DNA of 7,306 nt, from positions 1 to 7,306 of the forward strand of contig DYHP01000014.1 of the NCBI GenBank assembly GCA_020724105.1, written 5' to 3'. Of the stretch, positions 1-5,739 are shown in pieces. The DNA is from Candidatus Methylomirabilis sp. Lineage in GTDB: Bacteria; Patescibacteriota; Patescibacteriia; DYHP01. The notes beneath the pieces are model-generated. The model searched no databases and was not told the DNA's origin. It saw only the letters and a program-made list of their open reading frames with translations. Each line of letters opens with the position of its first letter. Position 1 is the first letter of the stretch. Both the position numbers and the translations under genes were made by a program.

Positions 1-4
1 ATCA

Positions 5-120
5 CCCCAGTATCAAAGCCCGACAAACTGTCATTCTGAACTTGATTCAGAATCTCACGGAACTCGCCTTCGGCTTCCGCAGATAATTTTCGCGACATTA
101 TACTGCGGCTTGATACGGGG
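5..120. repeat. Composite palindromic repeat element
   Basis: The ends form an imperfect inverted repeat: CCCCAGTATCAAAGCC (5-20) against GGCTTGATACGGGG (107-120), which match except for two extra A residues in the left arm. Inside are at least three smaller dyads: ATTCTGAA (33-40) with TTCAGAAT (46-53); GCC-TTC-GGC (66-74); and CCGCAGATAAT (77-87) with ATTATACTGCGG (97-108), 11 pairs with one bulged A. No reading frame with coding character crosses it. The motif around 31-54 resembles dispersed intergenic palindromic repeats I know from several bacterial groups. I infer a non-coding, possibly transposable or REP-like repeat; copy number cannot be judged from this window. Confidence 0.6.
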
Positions 121-126
121 CAAGCA

Positions 127-327
127 AGGCCACAAAACGCCAAAATAACTATTCAAGGTCCTGGTCATTAGGGTTGGCTGCCAGTATGGTCTTGGGTCAA
201 GTCTTGGTCATTGGTTAAAATCCTAAAACCCTTGACTATGACCATGACTAAACTGACTGCTGGTCCTAAACTCAATGACTAAAGTAGCGTTCAATGGCGT
301 AGTTGTGGCGTGGTTATGGCGTTTGCG
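127..327. repeat. Low-complexity repetitive stretch rich in TGGTCA and TGGCGT
   Basis: No gene is visible here. Two related blocks, TCAAGGTCCTGGTCATTAGG (153-172) and TCAAGTCTTGGTCATTGG (197-214), lie 44 bp apart. TGACTATGACCATGACT (233-249) carries the same theme on the opposite strand. At 295-327 an 11-bp unit beginning TGGCGT occurs three times in tandem (295-305, 306-316, 317-327). The reverse complement of a TGGCGT-type sequence is at 130-143 (CACAAAACGCCAAA), so TGGCGT-like sequences flank the TGGTCA part in opposite orientation. This may be a degenerate repeat array or a protein-binding region. It has no CRISPR-like regular repeat and spacer structure. Confidence 0.4.
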
Positions 328-341
328 TATCTTCTATTAAT

Positions 342-363
342 AAAAAAACGGCCTTTAAAGCCG
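342..363 (-). terminator. Rho-independent terminator after the ZIP gene
   Basis: Read on the minus strand, a short GC stem (CGGC paired with GCCG, 349-352 with 360-363) with a 7-nt loop is followed by seven T residues (342-348). It lies about 155 bp beyond the stop codon of the minus-strand ZIP transporter and is the first terminator-like structure after it. The stem is short, so efficiency is uncertain. Confidence 0.5.
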
Positions 364-373
364 CAGAAATACC

Positions 374-397
374 TCACTAAATACTGTAAGTTAGTGA
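374..397. repeat. Inverted repeat TCACTAA / TTAGTGA
   Basis: TCACTAA (374-380) and TTAGTGA (391-397) are a perfect 7-bp dyad around a 10-nt spacer, with a further TTAGTG at 405-410. In ZIP transcripts it would form a hairpin just before the terminator at 342-363. A role in 3'-end stability is possible but not shown. Confidence 0.35.
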
Positions 398-434
398 ATA
401 AAAATTAGTGGTAATTGCCTAAACGAGATTATTA

Positions 435-452
435 AGATTTGTATACAAATCT
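435..452. promoter_or_regulatory. 18-bp perfect palindrome, operator-like
   Basis: AGATTTGTATACAAATCT is identical to its own reverse complement. It is loosely bracketed by CGAGA (424-428) and TCTCG (452-456). Neither strand has a T tract after it, so it is not an evident terminator. Such a symmetric site could bind a dimeric regulator, but no adjacent promoter was recognised, and it could equally be a 3'-UTR hairpin of the ZIP transcript. Confidence 0.35.
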
Positions 453-516
453 CTCGCTTTCTACGGCTTTTTATATACTAACACACATCAAAAAAACTGT
501 CAAATTGCCGACTGTG

Positions 517-1275
517 TCACTCGTGTATAAAAGTTCTCATCACGAGCATTATTAAAAGCCCTGACAAAAAGATGGAAAAATGAATAAGGGATTTTTTAAA
601 GCTCAATTTTTGTTTGATTTCGGGAATCAAATCGGATGCAGCGATGTAAATGAAATTACCGGCGGCAAATGGCAGCAAAAAAACAATAGAATTCCCTATT
701 TTTTCTGAGAGTAAAAATCCCGCGATACCGCCCAAAATAACCGTGGAAGCGGCAAAAAAATTTAAAAACAACGCCCTAACTCTTTTAACGCCTCCGTAAA
801 TCAAAACGCCGTAATCCCCTATTTCTTGCGGAATTTCATGCAGAGCCACCGCCAAAACGGTTGCCAAACCGATTGGAAACGAAACAATAAACGAAGCGGC
901 TATTGTTAAACCGTCTATAAAGTTATGAAGGCTGTCAGACAATAATACTAAATAAGCGTAAGGCCTCATTGTTGGGCGGGCGCCGTGCTCGTGGTGCCAA
1001 CTTATAAATTGTTCCAGAGCGAAAAAAACGCAAAAACCGAGCAGTAAATAAAGAAAGACCTTTAATATACCCTTCTCGCTGCTGTCAAATTCAATAATCG
1101 CTTCGGGAATCAAATGAAAGAACGAGCCACCCATCAAAGCGCCGGCTGAAAACGACACCAATAATAAGAGAATTTTATCTAATAGTTCTTTCTTTAAAAA
1201 TAAAGTCAGCGCTCCAATAAAGGCGATTAAACTGATGACAAACGTGCTTACAAGTATCCAAAATAACGGGGCCAT
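517..1275 (-). CDS. ZIP family divalent metal transporter
   Basis: Integral membrane protein of the ZIP (SLC39/ZupT-like) family, which moves Zn2+, Fe2+ or related divalent cations into the cytoplasm. Counting from the ATG at 1275 it has 252 residues and about seven to eight hydrophobic segments. The two family signatures in the central metal-transport helices are present: HNFIDG (H117, N118, D121, G122) and HEIPQEIGD (H146, E147, P149, Q150, E151, D154). A short His-containing loop HHEHG (94-98) precedes helix IV, as is common in ZIPs. An upstream in-frame GTG (1300-1302) would add nine residues, but it lies inside the promoter repeat and above the predicted transcript start, so I prefer the ATG. 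The leader would be very short, with only a weak GGAA before the start. The gene stands alone on its strand. Metal specificity cannot be read from sequence. Confidence 0.9.
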   Translation of the reverse strand: MAPLFWILVSTFVISLIAFIGALTLFLKKELLDKILLLLVSFSAGALMGGSFFHLIPEAIIEFDSSEKGILKVFLYLLLGFCVFFALEQFISWHHEHGARPTMRPYAYLVLLSDSLHNFIDGLTIAASFIVSFPIGLATVLAVALHEIPQEIGDYGVLIYGGVKRVRALFLNFFAASTVILGGIAGFLLSEKIGNSIVFLLPFAAGNFIYIAASDLIPEIKQKLSFKKSLIHFSIFLSGLLIMLVMRTFIHE

Positions 1276-1288
1276 AGTTCCAAACTTT

Positions 1289-1322
1289 AAATAGTATATC
1301 ACAAAAAATAGTATATCACAAA
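1289..1322. repeat. Perfect 17-bp tandem duplication
   Basis: AAATAGTATATCACAAA occurs twice without any difference or spacer, at 1289-1305 and 1306-1322, immediately upstream of the ZIP transporter start. On the minus strand each copy contains TGATATACT, an extended -10 motif. Confidence 0.95.
1293..1321 (-). promoter_or_regulatory. Promoter of the ZIP gene, formed by the tandem duplication
   Basis: On the minus strand TTGTGA (1316-1321, four of six matches to the -35 consensus) lies exactly 17 bp before TATACT (1293-1298), which has an extended TGA in front. The -35 comes from one copy of the 17-bp repeat and the -10 from the other. Transcription would begin near 1286, about 11 nt before the ATG at 1275. 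The distal copy carries a second extended -10 (1310-1315) without a recognisable -35. Confidence 0.6.
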
Positions 1323-1351
1323 GTAACTAAATCTAAAATCAGAAGATGTGC

Positions 1352-1418
1352 CAAAAAATCCCCAATTAAGGGGATGTGGAGAGTTATAACTTAATGTGTG
1401 AATCTGGCTCGTCAACCT
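1352..1418 (-). ncRNA. Candidate small RNA, about 65 nt
   Basis: A promoter-like extended -10 (1425-1430) and a good intrinsic terminator (1353-1375) on the same strand are only about 65 nt apart, and no start codon with a useful frame lies between them. The transcript would begin near A at 1418 and end with the ATCCCC/GGGGAT hairpin and its U tract. It lies upstream of the ZIP gene on the same strand, so it could instead be an attenuated leader of that gene. I do not recognise it as a known RNA family. Confidence 0.3.
1353..1375 (-). terminator. Rho-independent terminator
   Basis: On the minus strand ATCCCC (1370-1375), a TTAATT loop and GGGGAT (1358-1363) form a perfect 6-bp stem directly followed by a run of T (1353-1358). 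It insulates the ZIP promoter at 1293-1321 from transcription arriving from the unit upstream, or ends the candidate small RNA. Confidence 0.75.
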
Positions 1419-1424
1419 ATTATC

Positions 1425-1454
1425 AGTATAGCATAATATTGAAAACTTCACCAA
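1425..1454 (-). promoter_or_regulatory. Extended -10 promoter candidate
   Basis: TGCTATACT on the minus strand gives an extended -10 with TATACT at 1425-1430. The -35 is poor: TTGGTG at 1449-1454 with an 18-bp spacer. The same nine-base extended -10 occurs in the strong promoter at 2263-2291, which supports the element being real in this genome. Confidence 0.4.
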
Positions 1455-1492
1455 GTTACCCCCACACTGGTTACGGGGTTGTTACTGCTAAT

Positions 1493-1524
1493 GAAATTTT
1501 GTTCGCCTTCGGTTCCAAAATTTC
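1493..1524. repeat. Hairpin repeat GAAATTTTG / CAAAATTTC
   Basis: A perfect 9-bp inverted repeat, GAAATTTTG (1493-1501) and CAAAATTTC (1516-1524), encloses a TTCGCCTTCGGTTC core containing CC-TTC-GG. The design of a GAAATT...AATTTC outer arm around a small GC hairpin recurs at 2678-2746 and suggests a dispersed repeat family. It lies just beyond the terminator at 1533-1562 in the minus-strand sense. Confidence 0.55.
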
Positions 1525-1603
1525 AAACTAATAATAAAAAACCCGTTCGTTTTGAACGGGTTGGGTGTGTCTTTATTTTCTTCGCTATCCCGAAATCTTT
1601 CAC
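1523..1603 (-). CDS. Possible 26-aa basic peptide
   Basis: A GTG at 1601-1603 is preceded, five bases upstream, by AGGAGGG (1609-1615), the best Shine-Dalgarno match on this strand of the window. The frame runs 26 codons to TGA and starts VKDFGIAKKIKTHPTRSKR; it is strongly basic, with a hydrophobic end. It reads straight through the terminator stem at 1540-1562, so the last third of the peptide is encoded by the terminator, which is unusual for a functional gene. It may be a real mini-protein, a coupled leader, or the relic of a longer gene cut by the terminator. I recognise no family. Confidence 0.3.
   Translation of the reverse strand: MKDFGIAKKIKTHPTRSKRTGFLLLV
1533..1562 (-). terminator. 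Strong Rho-independent terminator
   Basis: Read on the minus strand, AACCCGTTC and GAACGGGTT (1554-1562 with 1540-1548) form a perfect 9-bp stem around a 5-nt loop, followed by TTTTTT then TATTATT. It closes the minus-strand unit that starts at the promoter 2263-2291. Confidence 0.85.
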
Positions 1604-1655
1604 AAAATCCCTCCTGTTGAAAGTATCTCTCTGCACAACGTTTTTAAGTTGTGGG

Positions 1656-1772
1656 TCAGACGGCCTGAAAGTCGCTTATCATCACAAGTCCCATGCCCGT
1701 CATCTCATCTGCCTCAGGGCCAGTGATGCCGAGTTTCTCCGGCGTAACCCGCCGAAAAAATTCGGTTTCTCT
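1656..1772 (-). pseudogene. Coding-like fragment without a start codon
   Basis: On the minus strand the frame between the TAA at 1773-1775 and the TGA at 1656-1658 is open for 38 codons and reads like protein: it contains RRVTPEKLGITGPEADEM and ends GLVMISDFQAV. No ATG, GTG or TTG occurs before the internal ATG, which would leave only 15 codons. It begins just after the stop of the 128-aa gene, in a different frame, and is followed by the AGGAGGG/GTG of the 26-codon ORF. The composition (Glu, Gly, Ile/Val pattern) is more protein-like than the other frames here. I infer a decayed or frameshifted small gene or a lost C-terminal extension; chance is not excluded. Confidence 0.3.
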
Positions 1773-1780
1773 TTATTTCA

Positions 1781-2167
1781 TTACAACACTGCCTTAATTC
1801 GCCATTTTGAGATATTCATTTTGTGACAGGTTTCAATAAGTTCCTCAATTTTCTTTTCTCTTTGTTTTCCATGTTCTTTTTGCAGGTATAATATCTCACA
1901 AGCAAACGCAGGGCTTATCATTCGCGCGCGGATGAAATCTTCATTATCAGAAGGCATTTGACCCAAAGATACAAACGACAAATTCTTCAACTTTTTTAAA
2001 ATTGCTTGCTGTTCTGATGTCAAACCCCGAAGTGCAATAATTTCTTTAATTTTACGAATTTTACGGAACGGCGAAACAAAAACGGCTCCATGTGGCCATA
2101 AAAACATTGCCCCCACTATTCCCCAACAAAACAACTCCTCCAATTTTTCTTTCACCCTCTCTTTCAT
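1781..2167 (-). CDS. Hypothetical protein, 128 aa
   Basis: I do not recognise this protein. The frame is open upstream to an ATG at 2212, but the ATG at 2165-2167 has AAAGGAG six bases before it, so translation most likely starts there, giving 128 residues (MKERVKEKLEELF...). It begins with a charged helix, then has one hydrophobic stretch (about residues 13-32, containing WGIVGAMFLWPHGAVFV) that could be a membrane or buried segment. A basic region RKIRKIKEI follows, and the second half is helical and charged, ending in a Lys/Glu-rich segment with Cys and His (ETCHKMN). It is the first gene of a minus-strand unit with a consensus promoter (2263-2291) and ends before the fragment at 1656-1772. 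It is divergent from the small gene at 2307-2632, with overlapping promoters, so joint regulation is plausible. Confidence 0.65.
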   Translation of the reverse strand: MKERVKEKLEELFCWGIVGAMFLWPHGAVFVSPFRKIRKIKEIIALRGLTSEQQAILKKLKNLSFVSLGQMPSDNEDFIRARMISPAFACEILYLQKEHGKQREKKIEELIETCHKMNISKWRIKAVL

Positions 2168-2239
2168 CTTTCGCTCCTTTCTGGATTTTCCAATCAAGTT
2201 AGAGAATGACATAGCAAGGTTTGATTTTTAAAGACCTAC

Positions 2240-2257
2240 ATCCAGTCTATTCTGGAT
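2240..2257. promoter_or_regulatory. Operator-like dyad over the transcript start
   Basis: ATCCAG (2240-2245) and CTGGAT (2252-2257) form a perfect 6-bp inverted repeat with a 6-bp centre. It sits six bases downstream of the minus-strand -10 (2263-2268), covering the predicted +1 near 2256-2257. A repressor there would block the 128-aa gene; alternatively it is a hairpin at the very 5' end of the mRNA. Confidence 0.45.
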
Positions 2258-2262
2258 ATTTT

Positions 2263-2291
2263 AGTATAGCATATAGACAATTATTTGTCAA
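2263..2291 (-). promoter_or_regulatory. Consensus sigma-70-type promoter for the 128-aa gene
   Basis: On the minus strand TTGACA (2286-2291) is followed after exactly 17 bp by TATACT (2263-2268), with an extended TGC in front of the -10. This is the strongest promoter in the window. The start would be near 2256, giving a leader of about 90 nt before the ATG at 2167. Confidence 0.85.
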
Positions 2292-2302
2292 GGACTTATA
2301 CT
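2274..2302 (+). promoter_or_regulatory. Divergent promoter for the small plus-strand gene
   Basis: TAGACA (2274-2279) lies 17 bp before TATACT (2297-2302). It overlaps the minus-strand promoter by 18 bp, each -35 sitting within the spacer of the other. The centre GACAATTATTTGTC (2276-2289) is a 5-bp dyad with a 4-bp spacer. Transcription would start at about 2307-2309, exactly at an ATG (2307-2309), which suggests a leaderless mRNA. No other promoter was recognised before gpmI, so it may drive gpmI as well. Confidence 0.65.
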
Positions 2303-2306
2303 ATTT

Positions 2307-2381
2307 ATGGTTGTTGTTATTATTAATTCAGCGTTATTTAGCGTACTATTCAGCGTAGTTCGGCGATTAAACGTTTCATAG
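2307..2381 (+). pseudogene. 5' part of a frameshifted small gene, or a leaderless 24-aa peptide
   Basis: An ATG at the predicted transcript start opens a 24-codon frame (MVVVIINSALFSVLFSVV, then RRLNVS) ending at TAG 2379-2381. The first 18 residues are strongly hydrophobic, like a membrane anchor. The -1 frame is open from 2342 and continues without a stop into the 2405-2632 reading frame. A single -1 shift near TTAAAC (about 2367-2372) would join anchor plus RRL to KRFIEAEKRRNIMEQKSLEQYF, giving a natural-looking membrane-anchored protein of about 96 residues. A mutation, sequencing error or frameshifting could each explain this. Three copies of ATTYAGCGT (2326, 2336, 2348) build the hydrophobic part. 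Confidence 0.4.
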
Positions 2382-2404
2382 AAGCCGAAAAACGCCGTAA
2401 TATT

Positions 2405-2632
2405 ATGGAGCAAAAATCTTTGGAACAATATTTTCAAGAATACGGGATTAATGACCCCGATGTTAAGGTTCAGATTCTCGATGAAATTACGGATGTTGTC
2501 TATGACAGAAATCAGCATGTTATCCGTCTTGATAAAATTGATGATGATTATGTGAAGAAACAAACTTTAGAAGGCATTAAGGAACTTGATGATAAGATAA
2601 AAAGAATTTTTCAAAAATTTATAAAGAAATAA
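2405..2632 (+). CDS. Small hypothetical protein, 75 aa as read from ATG
   Basis: I recognise no family. From the ATG at 2405 the product has 75 residues, acidic in the middle (INDPDVKVQILDEITDVV, IDDDYV) and basic at the end (KIKRIFQKFIKK), and is probably mostly helical. There is no Shine-Dalgarno sequence before this ATG. The same frame is open 21 codons further upstream with protein-like content (AIKRFIEAEKRRNI) but without a normal start codon, so the ATG may be internal to a longer, frameshifted gene beginning at 2307. It is divergent from the 128-aa gene, and gpmI follows 200 bp downstream on the same strand after a hairpin-rich region. The long open frame and biased composition support coding. 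Confidence 0.5.
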   Translation: MEQKSLEQYFQEYGINDPDVKVQILDEITDVVYDRNQHVIRLDKIDDDYVKKQTLEGIKELDDKIKRIFQKFIKK

Positions 2633-2638
2633 AAATTC

Positions 2639-2815
2639 GGCGACTTTGTCGCCTGAAATTCGGTTGCTGCGCTCCCTGAAATTAGAAACTTGCTTACTTT
2701 GTTCGCGAAATTTGATGCCTGTGGCATCGTAATAATTTCTAATTTCGTTCTTGAAGGGAACAATCTTCGTTTCCCGAAGGGAAACTAGTTTCGCGACTCC
2801 GACTTAAAGTCGGAG
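2639..2815 (+). repeat. Packed hairpin region upstream of gpmI
   Basis: Almost the whole stretch can pair. In order: GGCGAC-TTT-GTCGCC (2639-2653); a perfect 11-bp outer stem GAAATTAGAAA (2678-2688) with TTTCTAATTTC (2736-2746) enclosing GATGCC-TGT-GGCATC (2714-2728); GTTCTT-GAA-GGGAAC (2747-2761, with two G-T pairs); GTTTCCC-GAA-GGGAAAC (2769-2785); and CTCCGACT-TAA-AGTCGGAG (2797-2815). All the small hairpins have 3-nt loops. GAAAC-TA-GTTTC (2781-2792) competes with the fourth. No T tracts follow, so these are not simple terminators. I infer a cluster of REP-like repeats or a structured leader RNA of gpmI; no known riboswitch is recognised. Confidence 0.55.
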
Positions 2816-2818
2816 GAG
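2812..2818 (+). promoter_or_regulatory. GpmI ribosome binding site, partly inside a hairpin
   Basis: GGAGGAG is the only Shine-Dalgarno match before gpmI. Its first four bases are in the 3' arm of the hairpin 2797-2815. It is 14 nt from the ATG, longer than usual, so either the spacing is poor or translation relies on other features. Confidence 0.35.
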
Positions 2819-2832
2819 TAAATTTCTTTTAT

Positions 2833-4539
2833 ATGCACAAACCCATCGTCCTGATAATTTTAGACGGCTTCGGGATAACGACACCGTCGCCCACGAATGC
2901 AATTTCTTGCGCCAAAAAGCCCTTTTTTGAAAAACTCGTCGCTACTTTCCCGACAATGCTTTTGGAGGCGTCGAGTTTGAACGTCGGCTTGCCGTGGGGA
3001 GAAATCGGTAATTCGGAAGTCGGGCACACGAACATCGGTTCGGGCGTTTTGCTTTACCAAAGTTTGCCGCGTATTGATATGTCCATTGAAAAAGGCGAAT
3101 TTTTTAATTTGCCCGCGCTCTCCGAAATTGCCGAAAATTTGAAAAAGAAAAACGGCAACCTTCATCTTTTAGGCATTTTAGGCGAAGGCGGAGTTCATGG
3201 GCACACGAGGCACTTAAAAGCGCTTTTGGATTTTTGCCAAAAACAGGGTTTTAAAAATAACCCCCCCAACACCCCCCCTATTTCGCCAGGGGCGAAACAG
3301 GGGAGGAAGGGGGGGGTCTATCTCCACTTATTTTTAGACGGTCGCGATGCGCAAAAGGACTCGGGCAAGGTTTTTCTTCAAGATATTTTGGATTATTGCG
3401 GGAAATTAGCCGTCGGCGAAGTTGCCTCGCTTTGCGGACGGTATTTCGCAATGGACAGAAACAATAATTGGGACAGGATTGAAAAGGCGTACCGCGCCAT
3501 TGCCGAAGGCAAATCGGAAAAAACAGCCGCAGACCCGATGGCGGCGATTGAAGAGTCCTACAAACAAAATATTTTTGACGAAGAATTTTTGCCCACGGTC
3601 ATTGTTGATGGCGCAAATAACCCGAAAGCGCCGATTAAAAAAGACGACTCCGTCATCTTCTTTAACTTCCGCGCCGACCGCGCCAGACAGTTGACTGAAG
3701 CGTTTGTTTTGCCTGATTTTTTCGCCCAAGGCGGAGCCCTCGCAGAGGAGAAAAGATTCCAGCGTGAATTTTTGAAAGGTCTTGGATTCGTAACTTTTAC
3801 TGAATATAAAAAAGGTCTGCCGGTAAAAATTTTATTTCCGCCGCAGATAATCAAAAATCCTCTGGCAAAAATCATAAGCGACGCGGGATTAAAACAACTC
3901 CACATCGCCGAAACCGAAAAATACGCTCATGTTACATTTTTCTTAAATGGACAGGTTGAAGAAAAATTCAAAGGCGAAGAAAGAGCCCTTGTTCCCTCTC
4001 CAGCTGTTTCAAGTTATGACCAAAAACCCGAAATGTCGGCGAACGAGTTGACCGACAAGATCCTTGAGGCGATAAATTCAAAAAAATACGACTTTATCGC
4101 CGTAAATTACGCCAATCCCGACATGGTCGGCCACACCGGAAACCTCCAAGCGACGATTAAGGCAGTGGAAACCGTGGACAAATGCCTCGAAAAAGTGGCG
4201 CTCGCCGCTGGCAAACAAGGTGGAATAGTGTTTATTGTCGGCGACCATGGCAATGCCGAGGAATTGGTGAATTTGCAAACGGGAAAAGTGGACAAAGAAC
4301 ACAGCGTTTATCCCGTGCCTTTTATTGTCGTAAGCGCTTGGCACGAAGGAAAAACGATTCAGGAAATCCCCCCTCTAACTTCCCCCTTCAATAAAGGGGG
4401 GCGAGGGGGGGATTTATCGCTTTTAACACCAATGGGGCTTTTATCCGATGTAACGCCGACGATTTTGGGGACAGTTGGTTTGCCTTGCGCGCCGGAGATG
4501 ACAGGGAATAATCTGTTGGCGGTTTTAGCCGAACATTAA
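2833..4539 (+). CDS. gpmI: 2,3-bisphosphoglycerate-independent phosphoglycerate mutase
   Basis: Converts 3-phosphoglycerate to 2-phosphoglycerate in glycolysis, in the cytoplasm, using two metal ions (usually Mn2+) and a phosphoserine intermediate. All catalytic residues of the alkaline phosphatase-like family are present: D11 in LIILDGFG, the nucleophile S61 in GNSEVGHTN, D430 and H434 in NPDMVGHTGN, D471 and H472 in GDHGNAEEL, and H490 in HSVYPVPF. The substrate-binding domain shows GGVHGHTRH (H122), FLDGRD (169-172), GRYFAMDRN and FRADRARQL. At 568 residues it is about 50 longer than the usual 510-515. Part of the excess is two low-complexity insertions (about residues 142-161 and 512-527) encoded by GC-rich palindromic elements that keep the frame. 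Both fall at domain-surface positions away from active-site motifs, so the enzyme is probably active. The end overlaps the convergent redox gene by 15 bp, with no terminator between them. Confidence 0.97.
   Translation: MHKPIVLIILDGFGITTPSPTNAISCAKKPFFEKLVATFPTMLLEASSLNVGLPWGEIGNSEVGHTNIGSGVLLYQSLPRIDMSIEKGEFFNLPALSEIAENLKKKNGNLHLLGILGEGGVHGHTRHLKALLDFCQKQGFKNNPPNTPPISPGAKQGRKGGVYLHLFLDGRDAQKDSGKVFLQDILDYCGKLAVGEVASLCGRYFAMDRNNNWDRIEKAYRAIAEGKSEKTAADPMAAIEESYKQNIFDEEFLPTVIVDGANNPKAPIKKDDSVIFFNFRADRARQLTEAFVLPDFFAQGGALAEEKRFQREFLKGLGFVTFTEYKKGLPVKILFPPQIIKNPLAKIISDAGLKQLHIAETEKYAHVTFFLNGQVEEKFKGEERALVPSPAVSSYDQKPEMSANELTDKILEAINSKKYDFIAVNYANPDMVGHTGNLQATIKAVETVDKCLEKVALAAGKQGGIVFIVGDHGNAEELVNLQTGKVDKEHSVYPVPFIVVSAWHEGKTIQEIPPLTSPFNKGGRGGDLSLLTPMGLLSDVTPTILGTVGLPCAPEMTGNNLLAVLAEH
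3261..3316. repeat. Palindromic element inserted in frame in gpmI (first)
   Basis: Left arm starts with C7 (3261-3267), right arm ends with G8 (3309-3316); the centre is TTTCGCC-AGG-GGCGAAA (3281-3297). The arms are imperfectly complementary over about 26 bp. It encodes about NPPNTPPISPGAKQGRKGG within GpmI, directly before VYLHLFLDGRD, where family members have no such segment. The composition is unlike the surrounding codons. Confidence 0.8.
4364..4415. repeat. Palindromic element inserted in frame in gpmI (second)
   Basis: AAATCCCCCC (4364-4373) pairs with GGGGGGATTT at the other end (4406-4415), and TTCCCCCTT (4380-4388) with AAAGGGGGG (4393-4401) around a CAAT-type loop. It is read as IPPLTSPFNKGGRGGD in the C-terminal part of GpmI, between TIQE and the conserved LLSDVTPTIL segment. 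Similar translated C/G-rich palindromes giving P-P-L-T...KGGRGG peptides occur in other bacteria as far as I know. It shares C-run/G-run architecture with the element at 3261-3316. Confidence 0.85.
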
Positions 4540-5739
4540 CCATCCCGGTCTTAATATCAATAAAATACCGATTAAAATCATTATTGTTCCGCCGATTAAG
4601 GCTGAATATCTGCCGTATTTGGTGCTGACGCCGACGGATTTGAGCGTAATCATGGCGATGGTAAAAATAATCAAATCGTCAAGCATGTAAATCAAAATGT
4701 AAAAAAGGAGGTGTAAATAATATTGCCATTTGGCAAGCGATGAAATCGCCAAGACCTGCGTGTAAATGGCGGGAAGTCCCGCTGAGCACATCAATTCAAG
4801 CAAGTTTACCGAGAAAGCCAAGACTACGATTCCGCCGAACGCCAAGGCGAATTTTTTTGTTTGGACAATGTTTTTTATTTTATCAAACATCTTCAGTTTT
4901 TTCTCGTGTTCGGAAGCCGGACAGCCGCTTTTTTGCGAAAAATGTTTGCGCAATTGGTGGCTGCCGGCAAAGATGGCAATGCCGCCGATTATAATTCTGA
5001 CCCAAAAAACAAGTCCCAAAAACAAAAAGACATTAAGCCAGGCGGACATAAAAATAAAATAAGAAAGCGCCGAAGCCAAAATAAACGCGCTTCCCAAAAG
5101 CCAGGCGCGAAAACGGCTTTCCATTCCTATGAGCAAACTGATTAAAAAGAGCAAAATCCACATCGCGCAGGGATTAAAGCCGTCGATGCCGCCAATGATT
5201 ACGGTTAAAAGAGGCAAGGACAAATTTTTTGTCGCCACTTCGCCGATGATGGGAATTTTTATTTTTTCAGGCAAAACATTGTTTGAAATTTCGGACGCGC
5301 GGTCTTGAGGAATCTCTTTTATCGGTTTTGCCAGATTTTCAAATTCTTTTACAATCGGCGCGATTTTGTCTTCGCATTTTACTGCTTGGCAGTACTCCAC
5401 CGCGCTTAAAATCAACTGGCCGGTGGTGTTGTCGCTCATATAGCCGTAAAATGCCTTGCTGTTGATAATCGTGATTGGCACGCCGCCGGTATTTATATCA
5501 AGAGCGCTTGCCACTTCCCGCAGCAGTTTCCGGTTCTCGGCATTAAACCAAATTTCGTATCTTTTAACTTGAATTTCAGGTTTCTCTCTTTCAAATTTTT
5601 CCAAAAACAATTCTTCACTCGCGCAATGCGGGCAACCTTGACCGTAGAAAAAATAAACAGTGACCGGTTCTTGGGCAAAAACTGGTTTAATGACAAAAAA
5701 TAAAATTGCGATGGCGCTTAATAAAAATAAACGACGCAT
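4525..5739 (-). CDS. Membrane thiol-disulfide protein: CPHC redoxin domain fused to DsbD/CcdA-like domain
   Basis: A 404-residue two-part protein for moving electrons across the membrane to extracytoplasmic thiols. Residues 1-22 form a signal peptide or anchor ending FAQE. Residues about 25-135 are a glutaredoxin/thioredoxin-like domain with C36-P-H-C39 in FFYGQGCPHC and a cis-proline at P88 (GGVPIT). C117 and C122 form a second pair. After a linker, residues about 174-400 contain six hydrophobic helices with a Cys in the first (C191 in FNPCAMW) and another in LLELMCSAGLPA (C318). This matches the paired membrane cysteines of CcdA/DsbD. A cytoplasmic loop has Cys and charged residues (about 262-296, C273). 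The start ATG at 5739 has only a distant AAGGA upstream. It follows the thioredoxin-like gene by about 80 bp on the same strand and converges on gpmI. Likely partners are secreted cysteine proteins; direction of electron flow (reductive, as in DsbD, or oxidative) is uncertain. Confidence 0.85.
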   Translation of the reverse strand: MRRLFLLSAIAILFFVIKPVFAQEPVTVYFFYGQGCPHCASEELFLEKFEREKPEIQVKRYEIWFNAENRKLLREVASALDINTGGVPITIINSKAFYGYMSDNTTGQLILSAVEYCQAVKCEDKIAPIVKEFENLAKPIKEIPQDRASEISNNVLPEKIKIPIIGEVATKNLSLPLLTVIIGGIDGFNPCAMWILLFLISLLIGMESRFRAWLLGSAFILASALSYFIFMSAWLNVFLFLGLVFWVRIIIGGIAIFAGSHQLRKHFSQKSGCPASEHEKKLKMFDKIKNIVQTKKFALAFGGIVVLAFSVNLLELMCSAGLPAIYTQVLAISSLAKWQYYLHLLFYILIYMLDDLIIFTIAMITLKSVGVSTKYGRYSALIGGTIMILIGILLILRPGWLMFG